A DNA stretch of 64,000 nucleotides from Sphingobacterium hungaricum (lineage in GTDB: Bacteria > Bacteroidota > Bacteroidia > Sphingobacteriales > Sphingobacteriaceae). Below, piece after piece: positions 8,266 through 17,018 of this stretch. Both the position numbers and the translations under genes were made by a program. The notes beneath the pieces are model-generated. The model worked only from the letters and a program-made list of their open reading frames with translations. It did not search any database and was not told the DNA's origin. How positions within the stretch are numbered: the stretch's first letter is position 1; each line of letters opens with the position of its first letter. The DNA lies in assembly GCF_015210005.1 (NCBI RefSeq), contig NZ_MU158698.1, positions 1,757,611-1,821,610 of the forward strand, in the 5' to 3' direction.

Positions 8266-9219
8266 TTATTTTCTGCTAATTACTTTACGGACAGCAGCGA
8301 CAATATTCGCAGCGTTCAATCCGTATTTCTCCATTAATTGTGCAGGTGTTCCTGACTCACCGAAACTGTCATTAACAGCAACGTATTCTTGTGGAGTCGG
8401 TAGTTTTTGTGACAACAATTGAGAGACACTATCTCCTAGGCCTCCTAAGCGGTTGTGTTCTTCAGCCGTAACAACGCAACCTGTTTTCTGAACAGATTTC
8501 AAGACTGCTTCGCTATCCAAAGGTTTGATGGTGTGGATATTGATAATTTCAGCATTGATGCCTAATTTTTCCAATTCTTCACCCGCTTGAATAGCTTCCC
8601 AAACCAAATGGCCTGTTGCAATAATCGTTACGTCAGCTCCTTCATTCAACAAAACAGCTTTTCCAATTTCAAAAACCTGATCAGCAGGCGTGAAGTTTGG
8701 AACTACCGGACGTCCGAATCTTAAATAAGCAGGACCTACATGGTCAACTAACGCTAAAGTAGCCGCTTTTGTTTGGTTATAATCGCAAGGATTGATTACC
8801 GTCATGCCCGGAAGCATTTTCATTAGGCCGATATCTTCTAAAATCTGGTGTGTTGCACCATCTTCTCCTAATGTCAATCCAGCGTGCGAAGCACATATTT
8901 TTACGTTTTTGTCAGAATAGGCAATAGATTGACGGATCTGATCGTAAACTCTTCCTGTAGAGAAATTGGCGAAAGTTCCGGTAAAAGGAATTTTTCCACC
9001 GATTGTTAATCCTGCCGCAATACCCATCATATTCGCTTCAGCGATTCCGATTTGAAAGAAACGTTCAGGAAATTCTTTAATAAAATCGTTCATTTTTAAT
9101 GAACCGATTAAGTCAGCACAAAGTGCAACTACATTTTCGTCTTTTTTTCCAGCCTCAAGTAATCCGGCTCCAAATCCAGAACGTGTATCTTTTGACTCTG
9201 TGTATGTATATTTTTTCAT
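8266..9219 (-). CDS. Transketolase, C-terminal subunit
   Basis: 317 residues covering the pyrimidine-binding (TPP) domain and the C-terminal domain of transketolase. 'QIGIAEANMMGIAAGLTIGGKIPF' contains the conserved catalytic-site Glu, and 'GEDGATHQILEDIGLM' is typical of the family. Together with the separate N-terminal subunit encoded upstream it makes the two-part enzyme that moves two-carbon units in the pentose phosphate pathway. The gap to the N subunit is 59 bp. Confidence 0.92.
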   Translation of the reverse strand: MKKYTYTESKDTRSGFGAGLLEAGKKDENVVALCADLIGSLKMNDFIKEFPERFFQIGIAEANMMGIAAGLTIGGKIPFTGTFANFSTGRVYDQIRQSIAYSDKNVKICASHAGLTLGEDGATHQILEDIGLMKMLPGMTVINPCDYNQTKAATLALVDHVGPAYLRFGRPVVPNFTPADQVFEIGKAVLLNEGADVTIIATGHLVWEAIQAGEELEKLGINAEIINIHTIKPLDSEAVLKSVQKTGCVVTAEEHNRLGGLGDSVSQLLSQKLPTPQEYVAVNDSFGESGTPAQLMEKYGLNAANIVAAVRKVISRK

Positions 9220-9278
9220 TGTTGTTCGTTTTTGAAGATAAAGTTTTTCTTTATCGTAAAGATTTGGAATACTATAAA

Positions 9279-10124
9279 TTAATAATCACCTAAAGTTCTT
9301 GGTAATTGATTTAAGGCTAATTCCAATTGCTCATCATTTGGCGCAACACCATGCCATTTGTGCGATCCCATCATGTAATCAACACCATTGCCCATTTCTG
9401 TGTGCATCAAGATAACAATCGGCTGTCCATTTCCTGTTTTTGATTTAGCTTCTGCCAAACCACGAACAACATCTTTCATGTCATTGCCATTCATCTCTAA
9501 AACTAACCATCCGAATGCTTCCCATTTTGCTCTTAAGTCGCCTAATGACAAAACTTGGTCGGTCGATCCATCAATTTGTGCACGGTTATAATCTACCGTA
9601 GCAATTAAATTGTCGATTTTGTTGTGTGGAGCATACATTGCCGCTTCCCAAACCTGACCTTCTTGCAATTCACCATCGCCCATCAAAACATAAATAAGAT
9701 TTTCATCTTTGTTCAGTTTCTTTGCTTGCGCAGCTCCGATTGCTACCGATAATCCTTGACCCAATGAACCCGATGCAATGCGGATTCCAGGAAGGTGCTC
9801 ATGTGTAGTCGGGTGGCCTTGAAGACGAGAGTTTATTTTTCTGAATGTTGCCAATTCGCTAGCTGGGAAATATCCTGCTCTAGCTAATGTGCTGTAAAAA
9901 ACAGGTGAAATGTGTCCGTTTGAAAGGAAAAATAAATCTTCTCCTATGCCATTCATGTTAAACGAAGGATCGTGTTTTAACGCGTTAAAGTATAGCGCTA
10001 CAAAATAATCCGTACATCCTAATGATCCACCGGGATGACCAGATTGACAAGAATGTACCATACGTACGATATCCCGTCTAACTTGTGATGCAATTTGTTC
10101 AAGGTTGCTTATATCTGCACTCAT
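9279..10124 (-). CDS. Transketolase, N-terminal subunit
   Basis: 281 residues, the TPP pyrophosphate-binding half. 'HSCQSGHPGGSLGCTDYFVALYF' is the N-terminal signature. 'VLMGDGELQEGQVWEAA...VDYNRAQIDG' is the GDG-N type TPP/Mg motif. It pairs with the following gene; the split form is seen in many bacteria and archaea in place of one ~660-residue protein. The ATG at 10124 gives the expected N-terminus. Confidence 0.92.
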   Translation of the reverse strand: MSADISNLEQIASQVRRDIVRMVHSCQSGHPGGSLGCTDYFVALYFNALKHDPSFNMNGIGEDLFFLSNGHISPVFYSTLARAGYFPASELATFRKINSRLQGHPTTHEHLPGIRIASGSLGQGLSVAIGAAQAKKLNKDENLIYVLMGDGELQEGQVWEAAMYAPHNKIDNLIATVDYNRAQIDGSTDQVLSLGDLRAKWEAFGWLVLEMNGNDMKDVVRGLAEAKSKTGNGQPIVILMHTEMGNGVDYMMGSHKWHGVAPNDEQLELALNQLPRTLGDY

Positions 10125-10282
10125 TTTCTAGATTATGTTACTACAATTTTTGCGATAAAGTTAATGATTTTTAGAAGAATAGACTTTATTAAAAGTAAAA
10201 TAGCTATTAACTAGTTTTGGCTTACAAGATTACAGAGCAAGGCAGGTAACATAGGATTTTTGTTTTCCGAAATTTTGGACAC

Positions 10283-10316
10283 AAAAAAGCCAGCTTAATT
10301 CGTTTAAGCTGGCTTT
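10283..10316 (-). terminator. Terminator after the Nfu-type gene
   Basis: Thirteen-bp perfect arms (AAAGCCAGCTTAA / TTAAGCTGGCTTT) at 10286-10298 and 10304-10316, loop TTCGT, followed on the minus strand by a T-run. The opposite side is also AT-rich, so it may act both ways. Confidence 0.85.
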
Positions 10317-10334
10317 AAATTTTTTAACCGAAAG

Positions 10335-10889
10335 TTACATTGATTCTGCAACAACTTCTTCCACTTCTGGAACCATGCGTTTCAATAAGCCTTCAATGCC
10401 GGCTTTCAACGTAATGGTCGAAGAAGGACATCCGCTGCATGAACCTCTCAATTCGACAGTTACTTTTCCATCTTCAAAAGATTTGTAAGCGATTGCGCCA
10501 CCATCTTGCTCCACAGCAGGTCTTACATAATCATGCAAAACTTGTTGGATTTTGACTTCCGTTTCATTTCCTTCGAAATTAACTTCTTCAGAATGCTCAA
10601 TAGGTTTAACAGCCAATTCAGACTCCACTGCACCTTTTACAAAATCTTTCAATAGCGGCTCAATGTCTGACCATTCTGCCTCTTCTGATTTTGTAATCGT
10701 TACAAAATTGCTTGCAAAGAAAACACCATTTACAAAATTGAATTTGAATAATTCTTTCGCAAAGGCTGATTCTTGCGCTTTTTCTTTATCTGGATAATCT
10801 AAACTCCCGTTAATCAACAACTTGTTGACCAAAAACTTCATCGTCGAAGGGTTTGGAGTAGATTCGGTATATACATTAATTGTTGCCAT
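10335..10889 (-). CDS. NifU/Nfu-type iron-sulfur scaffold or carrier protein
   Basis: 184 residues. The N-terminal Nfu_N-type domain ('TESTPNPSTMKFLVN', through about residue 85) is followed by a NifU C-terminal domain with 'LRGSCSGCPSSTITLKAGIE', whose CxxC binds an Fe-S cluster in the homodimer. It probably hands 4Fe-4S clusters to target enzymes in the cytoplasm. It is a single gene with its own -7 element and terminator. Confidence 0.9.
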   Translation of the reverse strand: MATINVYTESTPNPSTMKFLVNKLLINGSLDYPDKEKAQESAFAKELFKFNFVNGVFFASNFVTITKSEEAEWSDIEPLLKDFVKGAVESELAVKPIEHSEEVNFEGNETEVKIQQVLHDYVRPAVEQDGGAIAYKSFEDGKVTVELRGSCSGCPSSTITLKAGIEGLLKRMVPEVEEVVAESM

Positions 10890-10909
10890 AGTATGCTAAA
10901 TATAGAAAA

Positions 10910-10917
10910 CAAATATA
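10910..10917 (-). promoter_or_regulatory. -7 promoter element for the Nfu-type gene
   Basis: On the minus strand the bases read TATATTTG, an exact TAnnTTTG match, 21 bases before the start codon. No convincing -33 TTG is seen. Confidence 0.45.
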
Positions 10918-10964
10918 CAGTATTTATGTTTTTCTCCTCGTCATTGCTGCGTAAAAGCTTGTTG

Positions 10965-12308
10965 CTAAACGCCTGTATAATTACTCGGCGTAATCTGCTT
11001 GATTTCTGATTTTACTTCGTCCGAAACATTTAATTGGTCGACAAATTCTGCGATTGTCTCTTGCGTAACATGTGAATTTGTGCGCGTCAAATCTTTTAGT
11101 GCTTCGTATGGTTTTGGATAGCCTTCTCTGCGCAATATTGTTTGGATTGCTTCCGCAACAACAGCCCAGTTATTTTCTAAATCTTTCTGCAAAGCAGCTT
11201 CATTCAAAATTAACTTCCGTAAGCCTCTCAATGTAGATTTGAAAGCGATAATCGTATGTGCGAATGGAACGCCGATGTTACGAAGAACCGTGGAATCTGT
11301 TAAATCGCGCTGCAATCTTGAAATAGGCAATTTGGACGATAAATGTTCAAACAAGGCATTTGCTAAGCCAAAGTTTCCTTCAGCATTTTCGAAATCAATA
11401 GGGTTGACTTTGTGCGGCATAGCCGAAGAACCAATTTGTCCGGCAGTTATTTTTTGTTTGAAATAATCCATCGAGATATAGGTCCATACATCGCGGCATA
11501 AATCAATTAAAATTGTATTGATGCGTTTCAGCGCATCGCAGCTTGCTGCAAAGTTATCGTAATGCTCGATCTGTGTCGTTGTCTGAGAACGCGAAAGACC
11601 CAACTGGTCATTGACAAAGGAATTCCCAAAATCAACCCAATCCGTATTTGGATAGGCTACATGATGCGCATTGAAATTTCCTGTTGCTCCGCCGAATTTT
11701 GCTGAATAAGGAACTTGGTTTAACGCTTTGCGCTGAATTTCCAATCGTTCCACAAACACCTGAAATTCTTTTCCTAAGCGGGTAGGTGAAGCTGGCTGTC
11801 CGTGCGTTCTTGCCAATAATGGAATCGAAGCCCAAGAAGTAACCAGGCCTTTCAATTCATCTAGCAATTCTGTTAGCGTCGGAATATACAAATGCGTGAT
11901 GGCTTCTTTCCAAGAATAAGGAATAGCCGTATTGTTAATGTCTTGAGATGTTAATCCAAAATGGATAAATTCCAAAAAGGAATCAAGACCTAAAGTTTGG
12001 AATTTGTCTTTCAGAAAATATTCAACCGCTTTGACATCATGGTTGGTTACTTTTTCTGTATCCTTAATCCATTGCGCATCGTCAAGGCTAAAATCAGTGT
12101 AGATTGCTCTTAGCTTTTCATCGAATGAAGAATCATAGGATTCTAACTGTGGAATTCCGGAAGCCGCTAATGCAATAAAATATTCGACTTCTACTAACAC
12201 GCGGAATTTGATTAAGGCAAATTCGGAGAAATAGGGTGAAAGTTCTTTTGTGGCATTGTGATATCTTCCATCGACTGGAGTCACAGCCGTTAGTGGCGAC
12301 AACATCAT
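10965..12308 (-). CDS. purB: Adenylosuccinate lyase
   Basis: Splits SAICAR and adenylosuccinate, two steps of purine synthesis. 447 residues, in the E. coli PurB size class. 'LSPLTAVTPVDGRY' is the N-terminal signature, 'ARTHGQPASPTRLGKE' the catalytic His region, and 'GSSAMPHKVNPIDFENAEGN' the fumarase-superfamily signature loop with the catalytic Ser. Two adjacent ATGs (12308 and 12305) are equally possible starts. Confidence 0.95.
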   Translation of the reverse strand: MMLSPLTAVTPVDGRYHNATKELSPYFSEFALIKFRVLVEVEYFIALAASGIPQLESYDSSFDEKLRAIYTDFSLDDAQWIKDTEKVTNHDVKAVEYFLKDKFQTLGLDSFLEFIHFGLTSQDINNTAIPYSWKEAITHLYIPTLTELLDELKGLVTSWASIPLLARTHGQPASPTRLGKEFQVFVERLEIQRKALNQVPYSAKFGGATGNFNAHHVAYPNTDWVDFGNSFVNDQLGLSRSQTTTQIEHYDNFAASCDALKRINTILIDLCRDVWTYISMDYFKQKITAGQIGSSAMPHKVNPIDFENAEGNFGLANALFEHLSSKLPISRLQRDLTDSTVLRNIGVPFAHTIIAFKSTLRGLRKLILNEAALQKDLENNWAVVAEAIQTILRREGYPKPYEALKDLTRTNSHVTQETIAEFVDQLNVSDEVKSEIKQITPSNYTGV

Positions 12309-12377
12309 TTTTTGTAAATTTTTTTATGCAAAAGTAGCAAAACAAGTAGAGCTTAACAATTATAAAACAGGATAAAA

Positions 12378-12407
12378 CAAAAAAGCCCGCAAATTTTGCG
12401 AGCTTTT
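12378..12407 (-). terminator. Terminator after the small lipoprotein gene
   Basis: An imperfect stem AAAAGCnCGCAA / TTGCGnGCTTTT with one mismatch and a short loop, followed on the minus strand by TTTTGTTTTAT. Confidence 0.75.
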
Positions 12408-12429
12408 CTGTATTTGAATGTGGTTCGGA

Positions 12430-12645
12430 TTATTGAACGTTTTTCAATGAATCAGAGATTGAATCACCAGTTGAACGTACTGAATCAGCAACGTTTTCTA
12501 ATGAATCAGCAACGTGCTCTGTAGTGTGGTCAACTTCTTTAGCTAATGAATCTGTAGTTTCACCAGTTTTAGTACCTGAGTTACAAGATGCCATAACGAA
12601 AGTTAAAGCTAAACCTAAAAATCCGAATTTTAATAAATTTTTCAT
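12430..12645 (-). CDS. Small lipoprotein with Asp-Ser heptad-like repeats
   Basis: 71 residues. The lipoprotein signal 'LALTFVMASCNSG' has the lipidated Cys near residue 21. The mature part is acidic and helical with a repeating DSxxxVADS pattern ('VADSLENVADSVRSTGDSISDSL'). This looks like a short amphipathic helix lying along or linking the envelope; entericidin- or Lpp-like roles are possible but not shown. The gene has its own terminator and stands between purB and an acyl-CoA dehydrogenase. Confidence 0.8.
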   Translation of the reverse strand: MKNLLKFGFLGLALTFVMASCNSGTKTGETTDSLAKEVDHTTEHVADSLENVADSVRSTGDSISDSLKNVQ

Positions 12646-12879
12646 TTTTCTAATTTTCTATTTAATTGAAACAAATTTGTTTATTTACTCTTTATACTTT
12701 TAAAGTAAAAAGGTAACCCAACTTTTAAATAAAATTTTAAAATATTTATTATTCTGTTAATTGTCAGTTAGTTAAATTGAATATTTATTTTAAATGAAGT
12801 GTAGGGTTTACTAAGTAGGGCAACAATTATCGCTGAAAATTTGTTATCTTACGATACTAGATCGATAAAAAATAAAACT

Positions 12880-14229
12880 ATGTTTAAAAAAATCAAGAAT
12901 ATACTTAGCCTTCTAAAATCTGTTGATTTAGAACAGATTCAAAAAATATCACAAAAAATTGACCTACCCGCAGTTATGGCATCTGTTTCCAAAATGGATG
13001 ATAAGCAATTGAAGATGCTTAATAAAATGCTGACGTCAGGAGGGAAGAAGCGCGAATCGCCGCCAATCAATGCCGATTTCTATGGTGTCGAAACAAAATT
13101 AAATCCTGAAGACCGCGCTTTACAATTAAAAGTCAGAGCTTTTTTAGAAGCCGAGATCAAACCTTTGGTTAATAATTACTGGTTGCATGATGAATTTCCA
13201 TTTGAAATCATTCCCAAATTAGCCGAATTAAATATTTGTGGCTACACCTATGAAGGGTACGGCTGTGCGGGAGGAACATCGCTTATGGATGGCATTATTG
13301 CAGCCGAATTTGGACGCATTGACCCATCGATTGCTACATTTTTAGGTGTACAAAGCGGATTAGCGATGGGTTCTATTTATCTCTGTGGTTCGGAAGAACA
13401 GAAAGCAGAATGGTTGCCGCGCATGCAACAAATGCAGGTAATCGGGGCTTTTGGTTTGACGGAACCAGAAATCGGTTCCGGAGCGGCTGGCGGTTTGACC
13501 ACAACCTGTAAGAAAACAGAACAAGGATGGGTTCTGAATGGACAGAAAAAATGGATTGGAAATTCAACATTTTCAGACATCACCATTATTTGGGCGAGAG
13601 ATTTGGATGACGGAGAAGTCAAAGGTTTTATTGTGAAAAAAGAAAATCCTGGATTTGAGGTCGAAAAGATAAAAGGCAAAATGGCTTTGCGTATTGTTCA
13701 AAATGGTTTGATTACGATGAAAGACTGTGTTGTTCCTGAATCCGACCGTTTGGCTTTAGCCAACTCATTTAAAGATACAGCGAAAGTATTGCAGATGACG
13801 CGAGCAGGTGTGGCTTGGATGGCTGTTGGATGTGCGCGTGGCGCTTATGAAAATGCATTGGCGTATACACTGGAACGCAAACAATTCGGGAAACCAATCG
13901 CTTCCTTTCAGTTAATTCAAAATCATTTGGTAGAAATGTTATCCAATCTTACCGCTATGCAGACTTTGGTGTTCCGATTATCTGAAATGCAAGATGCGGA
14001 TGAGCTGCGAGATGAGCACGCTTCGTTAGCTAAAGTTTTCTGTTCGTTGCGCACGCGCGATATCGTTTCTAAAGCTCGTGAAGTAATGGGCGGGAATGGT
14101 ATTTTGTTAGAGTATAACGTCGCACGATTTTTGGCGGATGCGGAAGCCATCTATTCCTACGAAGGAACAAAAGAAATAAATTCATTGATTGTAGGCCGAA
14201 GCATTACTGGAATCAGCGCATTCGTTTAA
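12880..14229 (+). CDS. Acyl-CoA dehydrogenase, glutaryl-CoA dehydrogenase-like, with N-terminal extension
   Basis: A FAD flavoprotein oxidising acyl-CoA thioesters, 449 residues from the ATG at 12880 (a TTG at 12841 would add 13 implausible residues). 'GAFGLTEPEIGSGAAGGLTTT' is the FAD/substrate loop. 'YEGTKEINSLIVGRSITGI' has Glu placed as the catalytic base, as in the glutaryl-CoA dehydrogenase branch. The first ~60 residues (two lysine-rich helices with 'DLEQIQKISQKIDL') precede the normal start of the fold near 'DFYGVETKLN' and are not part of the classic domain. Substrate uncertain. Confidence 0.85.
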   Translation: MFKKIKNILSLLKSVDLEQIQKISQKIDLPAVMASVSKMDDKQLKMLNKMLTSGGKKRESPPINADFYGVETKLNPEDRALQLKVRAFLEAEIKPLVNNYWLHDEFPFEIIPKLAELNICGYTYEGYGCAGGTSLMDGIIAAEFGRIDPSIATFLGVQSGLAMGSIYLCGSEEQKAEWLPRMQQMQVIGAFGLTEPEIGSGAAGGLTTTCKKTEQGWVLNGQKKWIGNSTFSDITIIWARDLDDGEVKGFIVKKENPGFEVEKIKGKMALRIVQNGLITMKDCVVPESDRLALANSFKDTAKVLQMTRAGVAWMAVGCARGAYENALAYTLERKQFGKPIASFQLIQNHLVEMLSNLTAMQTLVFRLSEMQDADELRDEHASLAKVFCSLRTRDIVSKAREVMGGNGILLEYNVARFLADAEAIYSYEGTKEINSLIVGRSITGISAFV

Positions 14230-14312
14230 GTTATTATTTCTTAGAGGTTAAAACAATTTTATATTTTGGAATGTTAATTGTAACATAAGTATATACATAA
14301 ACTATCCTTTAT

Positions 14313-15104
14313 ATGAAATTAAAAATTGCCACTATTGCGTTAGGTTTGTTAGGAACAAGCATTACGCTATCACAAGCACAAATCAAGCTCAATAGTAAAA
14401 CCATTGGCTCTGCCACCAAAGCCGTTCAAGCTGTCACCTTATCAAACGATGATGTGATTGCATACACTAAGGAATACATTACTTGGATGGACGAAAATAA
14501 TCCGGTTGCGCCTGCGGATAATGAATTAGCACAGCGATTGACTAAGTTGACCAGCGGTTTGACAAATTACGATGGACAAACGTTGAATTTTAAAGTGTAT
14601 TTAGTGCGCGATGTCAATGCTTTTGCATGTGCGGATGGTTCCGTGCGTGTATGTGCAGGCCTGATGGAAGTGATGTCGGATAATGAAGTATTAGGTGTGA
14701 TTGGACATGAAATCGGGCATGTGAAAAATATGGATTCACGCGATGCCTTTAAAACAGCTTTGTTGACTTCGGCGCTGAAAGATGGCGTTTCTTCCCAAGG
14801 AGGAACCGCGGCGACTTTATCTGATTCGCAATTGGGAGAATTGGGCGAGCAAGTAGCTAACATGAGCTTTTCTAGAAAGCAAGAAAGTGTTGCTGATGAC
14901 TATGGCTATAAATTTTTAAAAGATAATAATGTAAATCCTTGGTACATGTCGATGGCATTTGAACGTTTGCAAGAGCTTTCGGGTGGCGCTTCAGATGGAG
15001 GAGCAGCAAAGAAATTATTTTCTTCGCATCCGGACACTGGAAAACGTGTAACAGAGATGGCGAAGAAAGCCGAAAAAGACGGATTTACCAAACCGACTGA
15101 ATAA
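14313..15104 (+). CDS. Exported M48-family zinc metalloprotease
   Basis: 263 residues with a signal peptide ending near 'LSQAQ'. 'VLGVIGHEIGHVKNMDSRDAFKTALL' holds the HExxH zinc site. 'SRKQESVADDYGYKFL' provides the third zinc ligand (Glu of the ExxxD helix). These Ste24/HtpX-like single-domain proteases act on misfolded envelope proteins (compare BepA/LoiP). The residue after the signal is Gln, not Cys, so it is probably a soluble periplasmic form. It ends in a strong terminator. Confidence 0.88.
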   Translation: MKLKIATIALGLLGTSITLSQAQIKLNSKTIGSATKAVQAVTLSNDDVIAYTKEYITWMDENNPVAPADNELAQRLTKLTSGLTNYDGQTLNFKVYLVRDVNAFACADGSVRVCAGLMEVMSDNEVLGVIGHEIGHVKNMDSRDAFKTALLTSALKDGVSSQGGTAATLSDSQLGELGEQVANMSFSRKQESVADDYGYKFLKDNNVNPWYMSMAFERLQELSGGASDGGAAKKLFSSHPDTGKRVTEMAKKAEKDGFTKPTE

Positions 15105-15125
15105 CTGGTTTTAATGCTAAAAGGA

Positions 15126-15151
15126 AAGGGCTGCAATTTTTTGCAGCCCTT
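15126..15151 (+). terminator. Terminator after the M48 protease gene
   Basis: Eleven-bp perfect arms AAGGGCTGCAA / TTGCAGCCCTT with a TTTT loop, then CTTTATTTT. It also sits just beyond the convergent yidC end. Confidence 0.88.
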
Positions 15152-15171
15152 CTTTATTTTGAGATAAATCT

Positions 15172-16986
15172 CTATTTCTTTTTCGCTTGTTGCTGTTGTT
15201 TCATCATGTCTTCCATACGTTGTTGGAAAGATGATTTTTTAGCAACCTTCGGATTTTTCTTGTTTGCCTCCAAAGATGCAAGGATTTTATCATCATCGAT
15301 AAATTGACGGATGATAACTTGTGTCAAGAATGTGAACACCGCTCCTAACAAATAGTAGTAGTTCAAACCAGCTGGGAAACTATTTAAGACAAAGAAGAAA
15401 ATCAACGGCATAAAGTAACCGATGTATTTCATTTGTCCTGTCGCTCCTGACGTACTGTTGTTGTACCAAGTTGTCAATAAAGTGGTGATTGTCATCAACA
15501 CACACATCAACGAAATGTGGTCAATTCCGAAGAACGTAGGAGGGAAGGAAATCCAAGAATCGTAGGTCGATAAATCTTTTACCCACAAGAAACTTTCGCC
15601 CCTCAATTCAAATAAATTCGGGAAGAAGAAGAAGAATGCTAGCGTAAACGGCATTTGTAATAACAATGGCAGACATCCGCCGATTGGATTCACTCCAGCC
15701 TGTTTATACAATTTCATCTGCTCTTGCTGCAATAACATCGGGTTGTCATCGCCAACTTTTTCTTTTATTTGGTCAAGCTGCGGTTTCAAAACGCGCATTT
15801 TCGCCATTGATTTGTATGATTTGTACGTCAATGGGAATAATACAGCTTTCAATAAAATCGTTAAAATCAAAATAACGATTCCGTAGCTCATGTGGAATCC
15901 ATCTAGAAAATCAAAAATCGGAACCGTAATGAATTTGTTAATCCATCCGATAGGTCCCCAACCCATGTTGATGATTTTGTCGTAGCCTTGGTCTTCTGCT
16001 TTTAATGTTTTGTATTTATTCGGGCCGAAAAAGAAATTCATCGCATACCGATTATCGCTTTGCGAGTTGAATGCTAAATCTGCTGTCGTTTTATAGACTT
16101 TAACAATGCTGTCTGAAGTCGTGTAGTTTACAAAAAGCTCAGGATTTGTGAACCCTTCTTTGTTGCTTAAGATGGAAGAGAAGAAATGTTGTTTGAAGGC
16201 AATCCACTCTAATTTTTCCTCTATTTTTTCCGAGTCATCTTTAGCTTCTGAAAGATGGTCTACATCGCCTTCGGACGTTTTGTAGAAAATAGTTGATTTT
16301 TCACGCTCTGATTTTACATTCTTTTCTTTTTGCAATAAAGTGGTTTCCCAATTTAATAGAATGTTTTTTTGTTTTAAATCAATTGAATTTTGGATTCCGA
16401 TTGCGTCAATCGCCAAACCAACATTGTACGAATTTCCTGCTAACGTGTAGGTGTATTCGATGTATTGCGTTTCGTTGTAGTTTAAACGGGCCTTAATCGA
16501 TTGTGAATCTGCTCCTGCAACACTGAAATTTCCTCCTTGAAGCTGAAAGAACATGTCATTTGTGTTCACATTCAATCCCGAAGCGTTAAATAATAAACCG
16601 AATTTATTGTTATCTCCTTCGAATAACAACAAAGGAGAACCGTCAAAATTAGTTTCATTTTTCAATTCAACCGATTTCACGCGGCCACCTTTTGAACTGA
16701 TGTTCACACGAATCAATTCATTTTCAATCGTCACTATTTGCTCTTGACCAAATTTAGAAGCTCCAAAAGGCTGTGCCAATGCTGCTGAATCTGGAGTTGT
16801 GCTGCTAAGTGTAGTCGTAATCTTCGTTGTATCTAAAGGTTCTGTGACACCTTCTTTTACTCTTTTTAAAGAATCTTGTAACGCCTGTTCTTGCTTAATC
16901 TCTTGCTCAGAAGGTTTCATGAAATAAAACGAACCTGCAAAAATTGCAAAAATCAGTATTAAACCTGTTAGGGTACTTCTATCCAT
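15172..16986 (-). CDS. yidC: Membrane protein insertase YidC
   Basis: 604 residues. An N-terminal transmembrane helix ('LIFAIFAGSFYFM') is followed by a large periplasmic domain to about residue 350, then the conserved five-helix insertase core. The core includes 'ILILTILLKAVLFPLTYKSYKSMAKM' with the hydrophilic-groove Lys/Arg region and 'QAGVNPIGGCLPLLLQMPFTLAFFFFF'. The C-terminus is a basic tail ('KKNPKVAKKSSFQQRMEDM') that may bind ribosomes. It inserts inner-membrane proteins with or without SecYEG. It lies 32 bp after pyrG on the same strand. Confidence 0.96.
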   Translation of the reverse strand: MDRSTLTGLILIFAIFAGSFYFMKPSEQEIKQEQALQDSLKRVKEGVTEPLDTTKITTTLSSTTPDSAALAQPFGASKFGQEQIVTIENELIRVNISSKGGRVKSVELKNETNFDGSPLLLFEGDNNKFGLLFNASGLNVNTNDMFFQLQGGNFSVAGADSQSIKARLNYNETQYIEYTYTLAGNSYNVGLAIDAIGIQNSIDLKQKNILLNWETTLLQKEKNVKSEREKSTIFYKTSEGDVDHLSEAKDDSEKIEEKLEWIAFKQHFFSSILSNKEGFTNPELFVNYTTSDSIVKVYKTTADLAFNSQSDNRYAMNFFFGPNKYKTLKAEDQGYDKIINMGWGPIGWINKFITVPIFDFLDGFHMSYGIVILILTILLKAVLFPLTYKSYKSMAKMRVLKPQLDQIKEKVGDDNPMLLQQEQMKLYKQAGVNPIGGCLPLLLQMPFTLAFFFFFPNLFELRGESFLWVKDLSTYDSWISFPPTFFGIDHISLMCVLMTITTLLTTWYNNSTSGATGQMKYIGYFMPLIFFFVLNSFPAGLNYYYLLGAVFTFLTQVIIRQFIDDDKILASLEANKKNPKVAKKSSFQQRMEDMMKQQQQAKKK

Positions 16987-17018
16987 TTTTTATTTATTAG
17001 TATTGAATTTTCTCAATT

